A stretch of DNA of 47,276 bases from an uncultured Clostridia bacterium (GTDB lineage Bacteria; Bacillota; Clostridia; Christensenellales; Aristaeellaceae): contig CAMKJS010000018.1 of NCBI GenBank assembly GCA_946413245.1, positions 1 to 47,276 on the forward strand, read 5' to 3'. The notes below the pieces were generated by a model. It saw only the letters and a program-made list of their open reading frames with translations. It ran no database searches and was not told the origin of the DNA. Made by a program: the position numbers and the translations under genes. Positions 24,108-32,205 of this stretch are shown here, one piece after another (the stretch's first letter is position 1; every line of letters begins with the position of its first letter).

Positions 24108-25364
24108 ATGCCGAATTTCACGCTGGCGGACGACGTCTTTGAAGGCGCGGCGGAGCGCTTTCCCACCCCTTTTCATCTGTATGACGAGCAGTGCATCCGG
24201 GACCGGGCACGGCAGCTGAAGAAAGCCTTCGCCTGGTGTCCGGACTTCCGGGAGTATTTCGCGGTGAAAGCCCTGCCGAACCCGGCGATTCTCCGGATTA
24301 TGAAGGAGGAAGGCTGCGGGCTGGACTGCTCCTCCTCTACGGAGCTGACCCTGGCGAAGGTATGCGGTTTCCGGGGAGATGAGATTATTCTTTCCGCCAA
24401 CGCCATGCCGCCCGAGGAGTTTACCCAGGCGCGGGCGCTGGGCGCCACCGTCAATCTGGACGATCTGACGGACGTGGATACGCTGCGCACCCACGGCGGG
24501 ATTCCGGCGTGCGTCTGCCTGCGCTACAATCCGGGCGGACACTTTTCCATCGGGAACACGATCATGGGCAACCCGGGAGAGGCCAAGTACGGCATGACCC
24601 GTCCGCAGCTGCGGGAAGCGCTGGATATGCTGCGGGCGGACGGCGCCGTAGCCTTTGGTCTGCACGCGTTCCTCTCCTCCAATACCACGGATCCGTCCTA
24701 TTTCCCGTCCCTGGCGGAGCTGCTGCTTTCCCTGGGCAAGGAGCTGGCCGCGGAAACGGGAATGCGTTTCGCCTTCATCGATCTTTCCGGCGGCATCGGC
24801 ATTCCCTACCGGCCGGAGCAGGAAGCGGCGGATATTTTCTTTGTGGGCGAAGGGGTGCGCAAAGCCTTTGAAACAGTAAACCCCGGCCCGGGGGTCGGGG
24901 TGAAAACGGAACTGGGCCGCTGGATGACCGGGCCCGCGGGCTGGCTGGTGACCCGGGCCGTGCACGAAAAGAAGATCTACCGGGATTACATCGGCGTGGA
25001 CGCCAGCGCGGTGAACCTGATGCGCCCGGCTATGTACGGGGCGTATCACCATATCACGGTGTGCGGCAAGCGGGACTGGCCGGAGGATCATGTGTACGAC
25101 GTGACCGGGAGCCTCTGCGAGAACAACGACAAGTTTGCCATCGAGCGGAAACTGCCCCGGATCGATCTCGGGGATCTGCTGGTGATCCACGACACGGGTG
25201 CCCACGGATATTCCATGGGATACAACTACAACGGCCGGCTGCGCTCCGCGGAAATCCTGTACACCGCGGAAGGGGAGTACCGGATGATCCGGCGGGCGGA
25301 ACGACCGGAGGATTACTTCGCGACGCTGGACGGGGATCCCGCCGCCGCGGAGCTGGGCTTATAA
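24108..25364 (+). CDS. lysA: Diaminopimelate decarboxylase
   Basis: A 418-residue fold-type III PLP decarboxylase that converts meso-diaminopimelate to lysine, the last step of lysine synthesis. The PLP lysine is Lys54 in Y-F-A-V-K-A-L-P-N-P. C-S-S-S-T-E-L follows. The C-terminal active-site cysteine lies in G-S-L-C-E-N-N-D-K-F-A, and the substrate region is H-D-T-G-A-H-G-Y-S-M-G-Y-N-Y-N-G-R. It lies 20 bp after smc with a purine-rich ribosome binding site and is probably co-transcribed. Its stop overlaps the stop of the convergent radical SAM gene. Related decarboxylases for other diamines share the fold, but the motifs fit LysA best. Confidence 0.9.
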   Translation: MPNFTLADDVFEGAAERFPTPFHLYDEQCIRDRARQLKKAFAWCPDFREYFAVKALPNPAILRIMKEEGCGLDCSSSTELTLAKVCGFRGDEIILSANAMPPEEFTQARALGATVNLDDLTDVDTLRTHGGIPACVCLRYNPGGHFSIGNTIMGNPGEAKYGMTRPQLREALDMLRADGAVAFGLHAFLSSNTTDPSYFPSLAELLLSLGKELAAETGMRFAFIDLSGGIGIPYRPEQEAADIFFVGEGVRKAFETVNPGPGVGVKTELGRWMTGPAGWLVTRAVHEKKIYRDYIGVDASAVNLMRPAMYGAYHHITVCGKRDWPEDHVYDVTGSLCENNDKFAIERKLPRIDLGDLLVIHDTGAHGYSMGYNYNGRLRSAEILYTAEGEYRMIRRAERPEDYFATLDGDPAAAELGL

Positions 25365-26525
25365 CACGATATCGCCGGGCCGGTAACCGGGGGGAAGGGG
25401 CTCTTCCGCCACGAAGGCGAAGTCCGGATCCTCCAGCACCGGCAGGAAAGCTTCATAGGGAATGGATTCAAACTCGCAGCCGTAGGCGGTCTGGCCGAAC
25501 CAGCCGCCTTCGGCTGCTTTCAGGTGCAGATCCCGGGCAAACTTGGTGCGGTTGGAACAATCGTGCACGACAATGGGCCAGTTTTCCTCCGCGGCAGTCT
25601 TCATGACGGCCAGGGTCAGATCCCGGCTGAAGATCGGGCTGAGATATCCCATGCGATGGAAATAAAGGTTTTCGCCCCAATAATTGGGCAGGTTGTTTTC
25701 GTTCAGGTGCAGTTCCGCGCAGTTCATGAAATCGATGCCCGTATCCAGAATCTGTTTCTTTTTCCGGAAAAGCACGTCATAAAACTCCCGGGTCATGGGG
25801 GTTTCGACGCCAACCCGGGGGATATACCGCTTTGCCACGGCCATGGCGGCAATGACCCGGTCCGAGGCGCCGGTTGCGCCGAGATTGAAGCGCAGCTCGT
25901 CCAGCCCGGCTTTGCCCAGCGCCCGGAGATTCTCCTCATTTGCCAGCGTTCCGTTGGTGTACATATGCTGGTGAATGCCCGCCTCGCGGAACAGCCGGAT
26001 GACGCCGTAATACTTTTCAATCTCCATAAAAGGTTCCAGATAGACATAGGAAATGCCGGTCGGCTTCCGCTGCAGCGTGAAGAGAAGCGGCAGATCCTCT
26101 TCCCGGTACCTGCCCCCGCCGATTTCCCACAGCCCTTCCCCGATGGGCGGAATGGCGTCCAGCTGGCCGTAATCGTAGCAGAAGGGGCAGGCCGCGTTGC
26201 ACCGGTTGGTGCGGCGGACGGCGGAAAGCCCGGTGCCCAGCAGACAGCTGCGGCAGCCCGGGGGGAACCGGTCTTCCGGACCGACGAACAAGGTGCATAC
26301 GGGATCCTCCGGACCGCAGGGAACCCCGGTTTCACAGCCCGGTACGATGCCTTTCAGCCCCGGAATCTGCCGGAGCAGATCCCGGCGCCGGGTTTCCACG
26401 GCGTCCTCGATCTGGAAAAAGACCGCGGAAGCCAGCTCCTGCTGGCGTGGTCCGAGGGGCGTGTCGTCCGGCAGGGAGGCAAAGAAACGGAACCAGTTCA
26501 GAGCGTCTTTCCGGGGGATGCGCAT
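25359..26525 (-). CDS. Radical SAM protein of unknown function
   Basis: A 388-residue protein with the radical SAM cluster motif R-C-N-A-A-C-P-F-C (Cys109, Cys113, Cys116), which binds a [4Fe-4S] cluster for SAM cleavage. Extra cysteines lie before it (C-E-T-G-V-P-C near 64-70, C-R-S-C near 91-94). The following barrel has Y-L-E-P-F-M-E and N-L-G-A-T-G-A-S-D. The start at 26525 is preferred because AAGGAG lies 8 nt upstream; the longer frame lacks support. It converges on lysA, and the two stop codons share the hexamer TTATAA (25359-25364). No substrate peptide or partner is visible nearby, so the reaction is unknown. Confidence 0.87.
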   Translation of the reverse strand: MRIPRKDALNWFRFFASLPDDTPLGPRQQELASAVFFQIEDAVETRRRDLLRQIPGLKGIVPGCETGVPCGPEDPVCTLFVGPEDRFPPGCRSCLLGTGLSAVRRTNRCNAACPFCYDYGQLDAIPPIGEGLWEIGGGRYREEDLPLLFTLQRKPTGISYVYLEPFMEIEKYYGVIRLFREAGIHQHMYTNGTLANEENLRALGKAGLDELRFNLGATGASDRVIAAMAVAKRYIPRVGVETPMTREFYDVLFRKKKQILDTGIDFMNCAELHLNENNLPNYWGENLYFHRMGYLSPIFSRDLTLAVMKTAAEENWPIVVHDCSNRTKFARDLHLKAAEGGWFGQTAYGCEFESIPYEAFLPVLEDPDFAFVAEEPLPPGYRPGDIVL

Positions 26526-26635
26526 GGGGAGGTCTCCTTTCAGAATTTGACTTTCCGGGACAAATCGGATATCATACAGGAGGGACGGGACAGCCGGAGG
26601 CGGAGCCCTGCCCGGATCAGGAGGAAGAATCGGCA

Positions 26636-27601
26636 ATGAAAAAAGCATTCGCTGTGCTGCTTGCGCTGCTGCTGATTACGCTGGGAATCTGTCCCGGCGC
26701 GCTGGCGGGCATCCATAAAGATGAAAACGGGAATTACGTGGACGATGACGGAAACCCCGTCATCGATTATTGGGATGAGGAACAAGGCATCTATATCGAC
26801 GAGGACGGGCAGGCCCACACCATTGAGGATACGGACGACGGCTCCGATTCGGGCTCTCAGGGGGATCCGGAGGGGATGACGATCGGGTCCGGAGAATACG
26901 GAACCGGGGAAGAGGAGGAATCCTCTCCCGGGCTGACCCAGGAGGAATGGGAGGCCCGGATGCGCGCTGCCCTGAACCGTAACGGCGGCATCACCGCGAC
27001 CTATTATCTGGGGCCGGAAAAGGATCCGGTGCCGGTAACCGTGATCTACATGGGGCTGGCCCGGTCCAAGATTCAGATGCGCGGCAAGGAACTCCTGGTT
27101 CATACCAGCGACCTGATCTGGGATTCGGACGCTCCGGAAAGCCAGGCCCTGGCGGTCATCAACGCCAACCGGGTGGGATACGCCAACCTGCGCGCGAAAA
27201 CGAGCCAGAAATCCTTTATCATGGATCACTGCCTGACCAACCGCGTGGTGCGGGTGATCAGCGTGGGGAAGACCTGGAGCAAGGTGGACTATAATGGGAT
27301 GCGGGGCTATGTGCTCACCGGCGCGCTGACCTTCTATCCCAACGCGATGCGCACCTATGATTCCGGCGTCATCAGCCGCAAGGGGAAAACGGCCGGAAAG
27401 GGCACCATCAATGTCCGGGCCAATCCGAAGAACGGCTCCCGGATTCTCGGGGATTATACCCTGGGCACGCCGCTCACGATTCTCGAGTGGGGCGAGAAAT
27501 GGTGCGAGGTGGACGTGGAAGGCTGGCACTGCTTTATCCTGACCGAATATGTGACCCTGGAGGGACAGGACGAGGAGGAAGCCTTCTCCGCAAAGAAATA
27601 A
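26636..27601 (+). CDS. Secreted SH3-domain protein
   Basis: A 321-residue secreted protein. The Sec signal runs over residues 1-24 (M-K-K-A-F-A-V, hydrophobic core, G-A-L-A-G). An acidic low-complexity region follows with a D-E-N-G-N-Y-V-D-D-D-G-N-P pattern and a run of E, D, G and S to about residue 100. The C-terminal 200 residues look like two bacterial SH3 modules, with A-N-L-R-A-K-T-S and I-N-V-R-A-N-P-K-N-G-S-R-I-L-G-D-Y as the typical N-x-R-x-x-P/T turns. Such domains bind peptidoglycan. The ATG follows AGGAGGAAGA. It is divergent from the radical SAM gene and ends at its own terminator. No catalytic domain is present. Confidence 0.82.
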   Translation: MKKAFAVLLALLLITLGICPGALAGIHKDENGNYVDDDGNPVIDYWDEEQGIYIDEDGQAHTIEDTDDGSDSGSQGDPEGMTIGSGEYGTGEEEESSPGLTQEEWEARMRAALNRNGGITATYYLGPEKDPVPVTVIYMGLARSKIQMRGKELLVHTSDLIWDSDAPESQALAVINANRVGYANLRAKTSQKSFIMDHCLTNRVVRVISVGKTWSKVDYNGMRGYVLTGALTFYPNAMRTYDSGVISRKGKTAGKGTINVRANPKNGSRILGDYTLGTPLTILEWGEKWCEVDVEGWHCFILTEYVTLEGQDEEEAFSAKK

Positions 27602-27618
27602 TCGACGGATTCTTTTCC

Positions 27619-27649
27619 GGAAGCTGCCTGTGAGCGGCTTCCTTTTTTT
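27619..27649 (+). terminator. Terminator of the SH3-domain gene
   Basis: GGAAGC (27619-27624) pairs with GCTTCC (27637-27642), extended inward by a GC pair after a mismatch, followed by seven T residues. Confidence 0.85.
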
Positions 27650-27659
27650 GATTCCCGGC

Positions 27660-28877
27660 TTATTCCAGATTCTCGAAGAAATCCCCGGCGCCCGTATCCT
27701 CGCCTACCAGGGAGCGGTACAGGCCGAAGAGACGGCAGTCGCAGGAGCCGAAATCCTCTACCCTGTAATCCGTCTTCTGCTGGGAAACATGGCAGCGGAA
27801 GGCTTCCCGGGCCACCTCGACGCCTGTTTTCCCGCCGAAGGCGTCCAGTGGAACACTCCAGTCCATCGTGACCTGGTTTTGCCCGTACAGGTGCAGGTAG
27901 CATTTCGGCACGTCCCAGGTGCCGTGCTCCCGGACGGAATCGGGCCATTTTTCACTGTCCGCGGCGTACCGCAGGGCATACTGCACCGCGTCCGCGCAGG
28001 CCCGATGCGCGCCGTGGCCGTATTCGCCGTTGATTGCGTGGGTCAGGAGCACATCCGGATGAAAGCGGCGAATCCATTCGGTGACCTGCTTGTACAGCCG
28101 GTTACGGTTCCAGTAGGTATACTGCTTTTTCAGGGTGGCGGAGAATTTATCGCTGAACTTGCCCCAGACGGGGTAGTTCCGCACGCCGCAGGTCCACAGG
28201 CAGTCCAGCAGCTCCAGCCGGCGGTAGGGCATGGTGGGAACCACCATGCAGACCTGGCATACTTTCCCGCGTTCACCGGCGTAGACCGGCAGGGCACCGC
28301 CGAACCAGAGTACTTCGTCGTCCGGGTGGGCGGCCAGGAGCATCAGGTCCGCCTTTGCGGCGGGGGACTCCCACTGCTGCACTTCCGCGGGCAGGGTACC
28401 GCTGCTATAAATATGCAGCTCTGTGATCCGCATCCGGGAAGTTTCCTTTTCGGGATTGGCGATCCGGAAATGGTTCGTGCCTTCCGGAAGGGGAAGATAT
28501 TCAGAGAGATACGCGCCTTCCGTGTGTTCTGTTTCCGTCCAGGCGCCGGAGGCATCCTGAACCTGCAGGGCCCAGGGATGATTGCGGTCGTACCACTGAA
28601 GCCAGACGCCGGAGGCGGTTTCCTGCTTCGGCAGCGTCACCTCGATCCAGGCTTTCGCCCCGCCGGGAGAGGACCAGTACGTCTTGTAATCCCGATCCTT
28701 CAGCTTCTTCAGGCTGTTTTTTCCGGAAGCCACCTTCAGGGTGCAGCGGGAGGTGAGATCCGCTGCGGCAGCTTCTTCCGCCTGAGCGCGGACCGCCGGG
28801 AAGGCACAGCAAAAAAGCGCCGCCAGCAGCAGGCAGAGTAAGCGGGAGCGGAACCGGGACGGCAGGGTGTTCTTCAT
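27660..28877 (-). CDS. Secreted PIG-L family deacetylase with discoidin-like domain
   Basis: A 405-residue protein with a Sec signal (about 1-33, end V-R-A-Q-A). An N-terminal beta-sandwich at about 40-165 resembles a discoidin (F5/8-type C) domain, with D-R-D-Y-K-T-Y-W-S-S and W-I-E-V-T-L-P. A PIG-L/LmbE deacetylase domain follows from about 175. Its zinc motif is A-H-P-D-D-E at 183-188 and the second metal/active segment is N-G-E-Y-G-H-G-A-H with His288 and His291. PIG-L enzymes remove N-acetyl groups from sugars, so a secreted form may act on cell-wall or host glycans. The ATG follows AGGAGG. It is transcribed alone. The substrate is unknown. Confidence 0.88.
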   Translation of the reverse strand: MKNTLPSRFRSRLLCLLLAALFCCAFPAVRAQAEEAAAADLTSRCTLKVASGKNSLKKLKDRDYKTYWSSPGGAKAWIEVTLPKQETASGVWLQWYDRNHPWALQVQDASGAWTETEHTEGAYLSEYLPLPEGTNHFRIANPEKETSRMRITELHIYSSGTLPAEVQQWESPAAKADLMLLAAHPDDEVLWFGGALPVYAGERGKVCQVCMVVPTMPYRRLELLDCLWTCGVRNYPVWGKFSDKFSATLKKQYTYWNRNRLYKQVTEWIRRFHPDVLLTHAINGEYGHGAHRACADAVQYALRYAADSEKWPDSVREHGTWDVPKCYLHLYGQNQVTMDWSVPLDAFGGKTGVEVAREAFRCHVSQQKTDYRVEDFGSCDCRLFGLYRSLVGEDTGAGDFFENLE

Positions 28878-28978
28878 ACGTTCCTCCTGAATATTGCGAA
28901 CGGAAAACCGGGATCATTGTAGCGCAAGCGCTTTTGCCCGTCAAGCACGGGAGATTCTTCCCGGTATTTCGACGCAAA

Positions 28979-29006
28979 CGGCCCTCTGCGCGATAGCAGA
29001 GGGCCG
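28979..29006 (-). terminator. Strong hairpin after the LRR remnant
   Basis: CGGCCCTCTGC (28979-28989) and GCAGAGGGCCG (28996-29006) form a perfect 11-bp stem with a 6-nt loop, 15 bp after the stop of the surface-protein remnant. The following sequence (TTTGCG on the minus strand) is only weakly T-rich. Confidence 0.65.
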
Positions 29007-29020
29007 GGGAACCTGGCTGG

Positions 29021-29671
29021 TTATTCCTTGAAGACAGCCTTCTTTGTCAGGCCTTTCTTCAGAAGCAGCGCCTTATAGGTTTTCAGCATCCCTTTCGGGC
29101 AGGTGACTGTCACCCTGCTGTATACGCCCTTGAAGGCGTTCGCCCCGACGGTGCTGGCCTTCAGCAGCTTCGTTTTGATCACGATCTTCTTCAGATTCGC
29201 GCAGCTGCTGAAGGCGTTCTTCCCGATTGCTGTCACGGCTTTACCGATGGTTACGGAGGCCAGCTTCTTCAGCCCCTTGAACGCCTTATCCGCGATCCCG
29301 GTCACTTTGTAGTTCTTTTTATTCGCCTTGACAGCCTCCGGAATCCTGATACTGGTCACCGACGTTTTTGCCGCGCCGGTAACGGTGGCCGTCTTCGCTT
29401 TGTGATCCAGTTTATAGTTCAGCCCGCTGACGGAGACCTCGTCTTCCGTCACCGTGATGGTGCAGGTGGCTTTCTTCTTGCTTCCGTCATTGGCCGTGGC
29501 GGTAATCTTGCAGGTTCCGGGCCCTTTAGCCGTTACCTTTCCGGTCTCGCTGACCGTGGCTACCTTGGTATTGCTGCTCTTCCAGCTCACGGAAGTATCC
29601 GTCGCGTTCTTGGGAGAGACGACCGCTTTCAGCTGTGCGGTGGGATTCTTTTTCTTCAGCGTAAACTGTAT
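29021..29671 (-). pseudogene. 3' remnant of a Big_2 / leucine-rich-repeat surface protein
   Basis: The open frame encodes 217 residues bounded upstream by an in-frame TAA at 29672-29674. The first part is a bacterial Ig-like (Big_2) domain that begins in mid-domain (K-K-K-N-P-T-A-Q-L-K-A-V-V-S-P, then V-S-W-K-S-S-N-T-K-V-A-T-V). The second part is a BspA-type leucine-rich repeat with K-A-F-K-G-L-K-K-L and N-A-F-S-S-C-A-N-L-K-K, ending in the usual lysine-rich cap. No proper start or signal peptide exists; the first possible start (GTG at 29590) falls inside the Ig-like domain. The N-terminal part of a large secreted protein has therefore been lost. The break coincides with the edge of the lower-GC sigma/anti-sigma region. 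Confidence 0.75.
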
Positions 29672-29701
29672 TTATTATTCTTTTTACATGCTTCATACTG
29701 A

Positions 29702-31519
29702 TTATTGGAATAACGCATCAATCAGCTTTCCATTCACCGCATTGAACACCGCCCAGCTATCAAAACCTTTTTTCTCACCGGATTCATCTTCATAGATCAC
29801 TTTCCAGACCGGCGCGAACACCATACCTTCCTTCTTATTCTCCGCACGGACCGGCATATGAGTCAATTCAACCGTCCTGATGCGGACAACCTTTTCACCG
29901 TTTCTGGATCTGGCTACCTCTTCATACAGACGTTCAACCGCCTTCCCGGATGTGATCAGCGTGTCGGGAGCTTCTGCTTTTTCTCCCATCATGTAATAGC
30001 ACCGGACTTCCGCATAGACGATTCCCCTCGACGTGATGAAGAAAGATGCTTCGCGCCACGATTCATCAAGTCCCGCTGCACTCGTCTGCGTATAGATCAG
30101 ATAATAACCTTCGTCTTCAGCGGTAGCGAGATCATAATCATATCTAGGCGAGTTTGTAAATGCTGCTCCGCTTTCATACCAGTATTCGTTGTATTCTTTT
30201 CCCAGGGTTTTGATTCGGTCGAGATCCATATCCAAAGCCCAGGTTAATTCATACCCGGAAAGGTGCAGAAGATCCATCATCTTTTTTGCGCTTGTATTCG
30301 CATCCTCAAAGGACAGATAGGTCAGCTGCTTTTTCTCAAACGTTGTATCTTTTGCGAAATCGTCTCCCCAGTTCACAAAAGAAGCAACTTCAGCGATGTT
30401 ATAGGAGAAAGCCTGCTTGTCACCCCAGGCCGGTTCAAGGTTGGGATCATCGACCTCACGCGCATGCCAGTTGTAGTCAAATTGTTCGTCCGTATATTCC
30501 CTGTAGCCGACGTATTCAGGCGCAACATCCAGAACAGCATGATCATTGAAAACATAATATGCAGAACCCGTATCAGACTCTTCCTTCAGGAGCCCTCTCT
30601 GGTTGAACCATTCCGGACGAACAATCTTTGAGAAGTCATTCTCCACCGCCTGATAATACGGAAGCGTCCCGGTTTCCCGATATTCATCAGGCACAATGAT
30701 CTCATAGCCATCCTGCGGAATAGTCTCCACAGTGGTTGCTATACTCTCCGGTTCTTCTGTCTTTTCTGCCACCATGACAGGCATAAAGGATACAGTGCCG
30801 GATTGCAATTTGAAGCTTCCTTCCGCCTGCTTTCCGTCAGGCGTAAGCTCTTTGGTTTCATAGTCGAGCACCACCTGATAACTGGTTCCGTCTTCCAATG
30901 TGTATCCGCTTGCCTCAAAGGAGAAGGTGATTGACCCATCATCATTCCGGACATTGTATACGCCGGCATCCACAGTGAGCATGGTTCCCTCATCAACGCC
31001 GATCTTGTTCGGAACACAGTTGACAGTAATCAGTTTTCCATTGGTCGCAGCAGCCAACGAGATCAGGGCTTTTCCTTCTTCATTCTGAAAGCAGACAGAC
31101 CAGTCATCTGCCAAATCCATCGGCACCAGCACATTTTTCGAATCTACAGGCTTGGCAGTGCCTACTCCATAGATCCCACGCTCCCGATATACAACTTCAT
31201 CCAGCGTGAAGACAACGTCTCCGACCGTTAGCGATTCTCCAACCTGAGCAATCTTCCCTTCCTCCAGCCAGTCTCCCATATCCTTTCCCCAATACTGACG
31301 GAAGAAATCCGCCACATGAGAGGAAGCAATAAGAGCACATGCTGTTCCGATGATGGCAATCCCCAATACAATACATAATACCAGGGCAAGTGATATTTTT
31401 CTTTTCACGGGTTTTTCTCCTTTCGCTTGCGCTATCACACGCTGAGCCAGGAACGGATTTTCCTGCAAGCCGGAAAGAGAATGGTTCAGCATGTTTTGCA
31501 TTTTGCGTTTATCATCCAT
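29702..31519 (-). CDS. Membrane-anchored anti-sigma-like protein
   Basis: A 605-residue protein encoded directly after an ECF sigma factor. The N-terminal cytoplasmic part (1-40, M-D-D-K-R-K-M-Q-N-M-L-N-H-S) precedes one membrane segment at about 42-65. A large extracytoplasmic domain of about 540 residues follows, with no named family I recognise; its C-terminus (W-K-V-I-Y-E-D-E-S-G, then N-A-V-N-G-K-L-I) looks PepSY-like. The ATG at 31519 has AAAGGAG 8 nt upstream and overlaps the sigma stop by 8 nt, implying translational coupling; an ATG at 31537 lacks a ribosome site. Gene order and topology suggest it restrains the sigma factor and senses an external signal, but no zinc anti-sigma motif is seen. 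GC is lower than in flanking genes. Confidence 0.78.
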   Translation of the reverse strand: MDDKRKMQNMLNHSLSGLQENPFLAQRVIAQAKGEKPVKRKISLALVLCIVLGIAIIGTACALIASSHVADFFRQYWGKDMGDWLEEGKIAQVGESLTVGDVVFTLDEVVYRERGIYGVGTAKPVDSKNVLVPMDLADDWSVCFQNEEGKALISLAAATNGKLITVNCVPNKIGVDEGTMLTVDAGVYNVRNDDGSITFSFEASGYTLEDGTSYQVVLDYETKELTPDGKQAEGSFKLQSGTVSFMPVMVAEKTEEPESIATTVETIPQDGYEIIVPDEYRETGTLPYYQAVENDFSKIVRPEWFNQRGLLKEESDTGSAYYVFNDHAVLDVAPEYVGYREYTDEQFDYNWHAREVDDPNLEPAWGDKQAFSYNIAEVASFVNWGDDFAKDTTFEKKQLTYLSFEDANTSAKKMMDLLHLSGYELTWALDMDLDRIKTLGKEYNEYWYESGAAFTNSPRYDYDLATAEDEGYYLIYTQTSAAGLDESWREASFFITSRGIVYAEVRCYYMMGEKAEAPDTLITSGKAVERLYEEVARSRNGEKVVRIRTVELTHMPVRAENKKEGMVFAPVWKVIYEDESGEKKGFDSWAVFNAVNGKLIDALFQ

Positions 31520-32039
31520 CCCGCTCACTCCTTTCATTACTGCTCAGCGCTTTGCGGAGCTTCTTCCTTGCCCGCATCAATCGGCTTGAAACCGCTTGCT
31601 GGGATATCCGGAGAGTCTCCGCAATTTCATTAGTGCTCATATCCTCGAAATAATAGAGTAAGACAACTTCCCTCAGACGAATCGGCAGATTCATGACTTC
31701 TACGGATACTGAGTCATCCTCGGGATTTGATTCCTCAGCACGTGGCGGCAGTGTATCGACTGAAACCGAACGGTCTATATGCCGGAACCAGCTTCCCCGG
31801 GTCATATCCCGGCAGCAATTGATCGCAATGGCTGAAAGCCAGGTCTTTACATTCGAGTTTCCCTGAAACTGATCCAGTTTCCGATATGCCTTCAGAAATG
31901 TCTCCTGAACAGCATCCTCCGCCAGTGCCTGATCATGCAGATAGGCAAAACACAGACGCAGCAGTGCGAGCTGATGTGTTTCAACCAGATACGTGATTTC
32001 TTCCTCAGCCGAACGGCAAGGGCCCTTTACCGTTTCCAT
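31512..32039 (-). CDS. ECF RNA polymerase sigma factor
   Basis: A 175-residue extracytoplasmic-function sigma factor. Region 2 includes L-C-F-A-Y-L-H-D-Q-A-L-A-E-D-A-V-Q-E-T-F-L-K-A-Y (about 28-51), which melts the -10 element. Region 4 has L-R-E-V-V-L-L-Y-Y-F-E-D-M-S-T-N-E-I-A (about 122-140) and a helix-turn-helix with Q-Q-A-V-S-S-R-L-M-R-A-R-K-K-L. The ATG is preceded by GGGGG at a rather long spacing. A TATAAT box lies about 50 bp upstream on the minus strand (32091-32086), but no good -35 was found. It is followed without a gap by the membrane partner. Target promoters are unknown. Confidence 0.93.
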   Translation of the reverse strand: METVKGPCRSAEEEITYLVETHQLALLRLCFAYLHDQALAEDAVQETFLKAYRKLDQFQGNSNVKTWLSAIAINCCRDMTRGSWFRHIDRSVSVDTLPPRAEESNPEDDSVSVEVMNLPIRLREVVLLYYFEDMSTNEIAETLRISQQAVSSRLMRARKKLRKALSSNERSERDG

Positions 32040-32140
32040 GGCACCGCATACCCCCTTTCACCTGTTTAGACGCAAGCATATAACGATTATACAACATTCC
32101 CGAAAAAAATATGTCGAAAAACCGCATGGAATCTGCATGC

Positions 32141-32169
32141 TTGTCAGCAGGGGGTGAAGGGTGTATAAT
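32141..32169 (+). promoter_or_regulatory. Promoter of murA
   Basis: TTGTCA (32141-32146), a 17-bp spacer and a perfect TATAAT (32164-32169), about 37 bp before the TTG start. Confidence 0.85.
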
Positions 32170-32205
32170 AATTGGAACGAATGAGGTGCCGGGAGGTGAC
32201 ACGCG

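Noticed and set aside
28915-28940. Catabolite-control (cre)-like GCAAGCGCTTTTGC upstream of the PIG-L gene
   Set aside because: The match to the cre consensus is partial, and no sugar link of the gene supports it.
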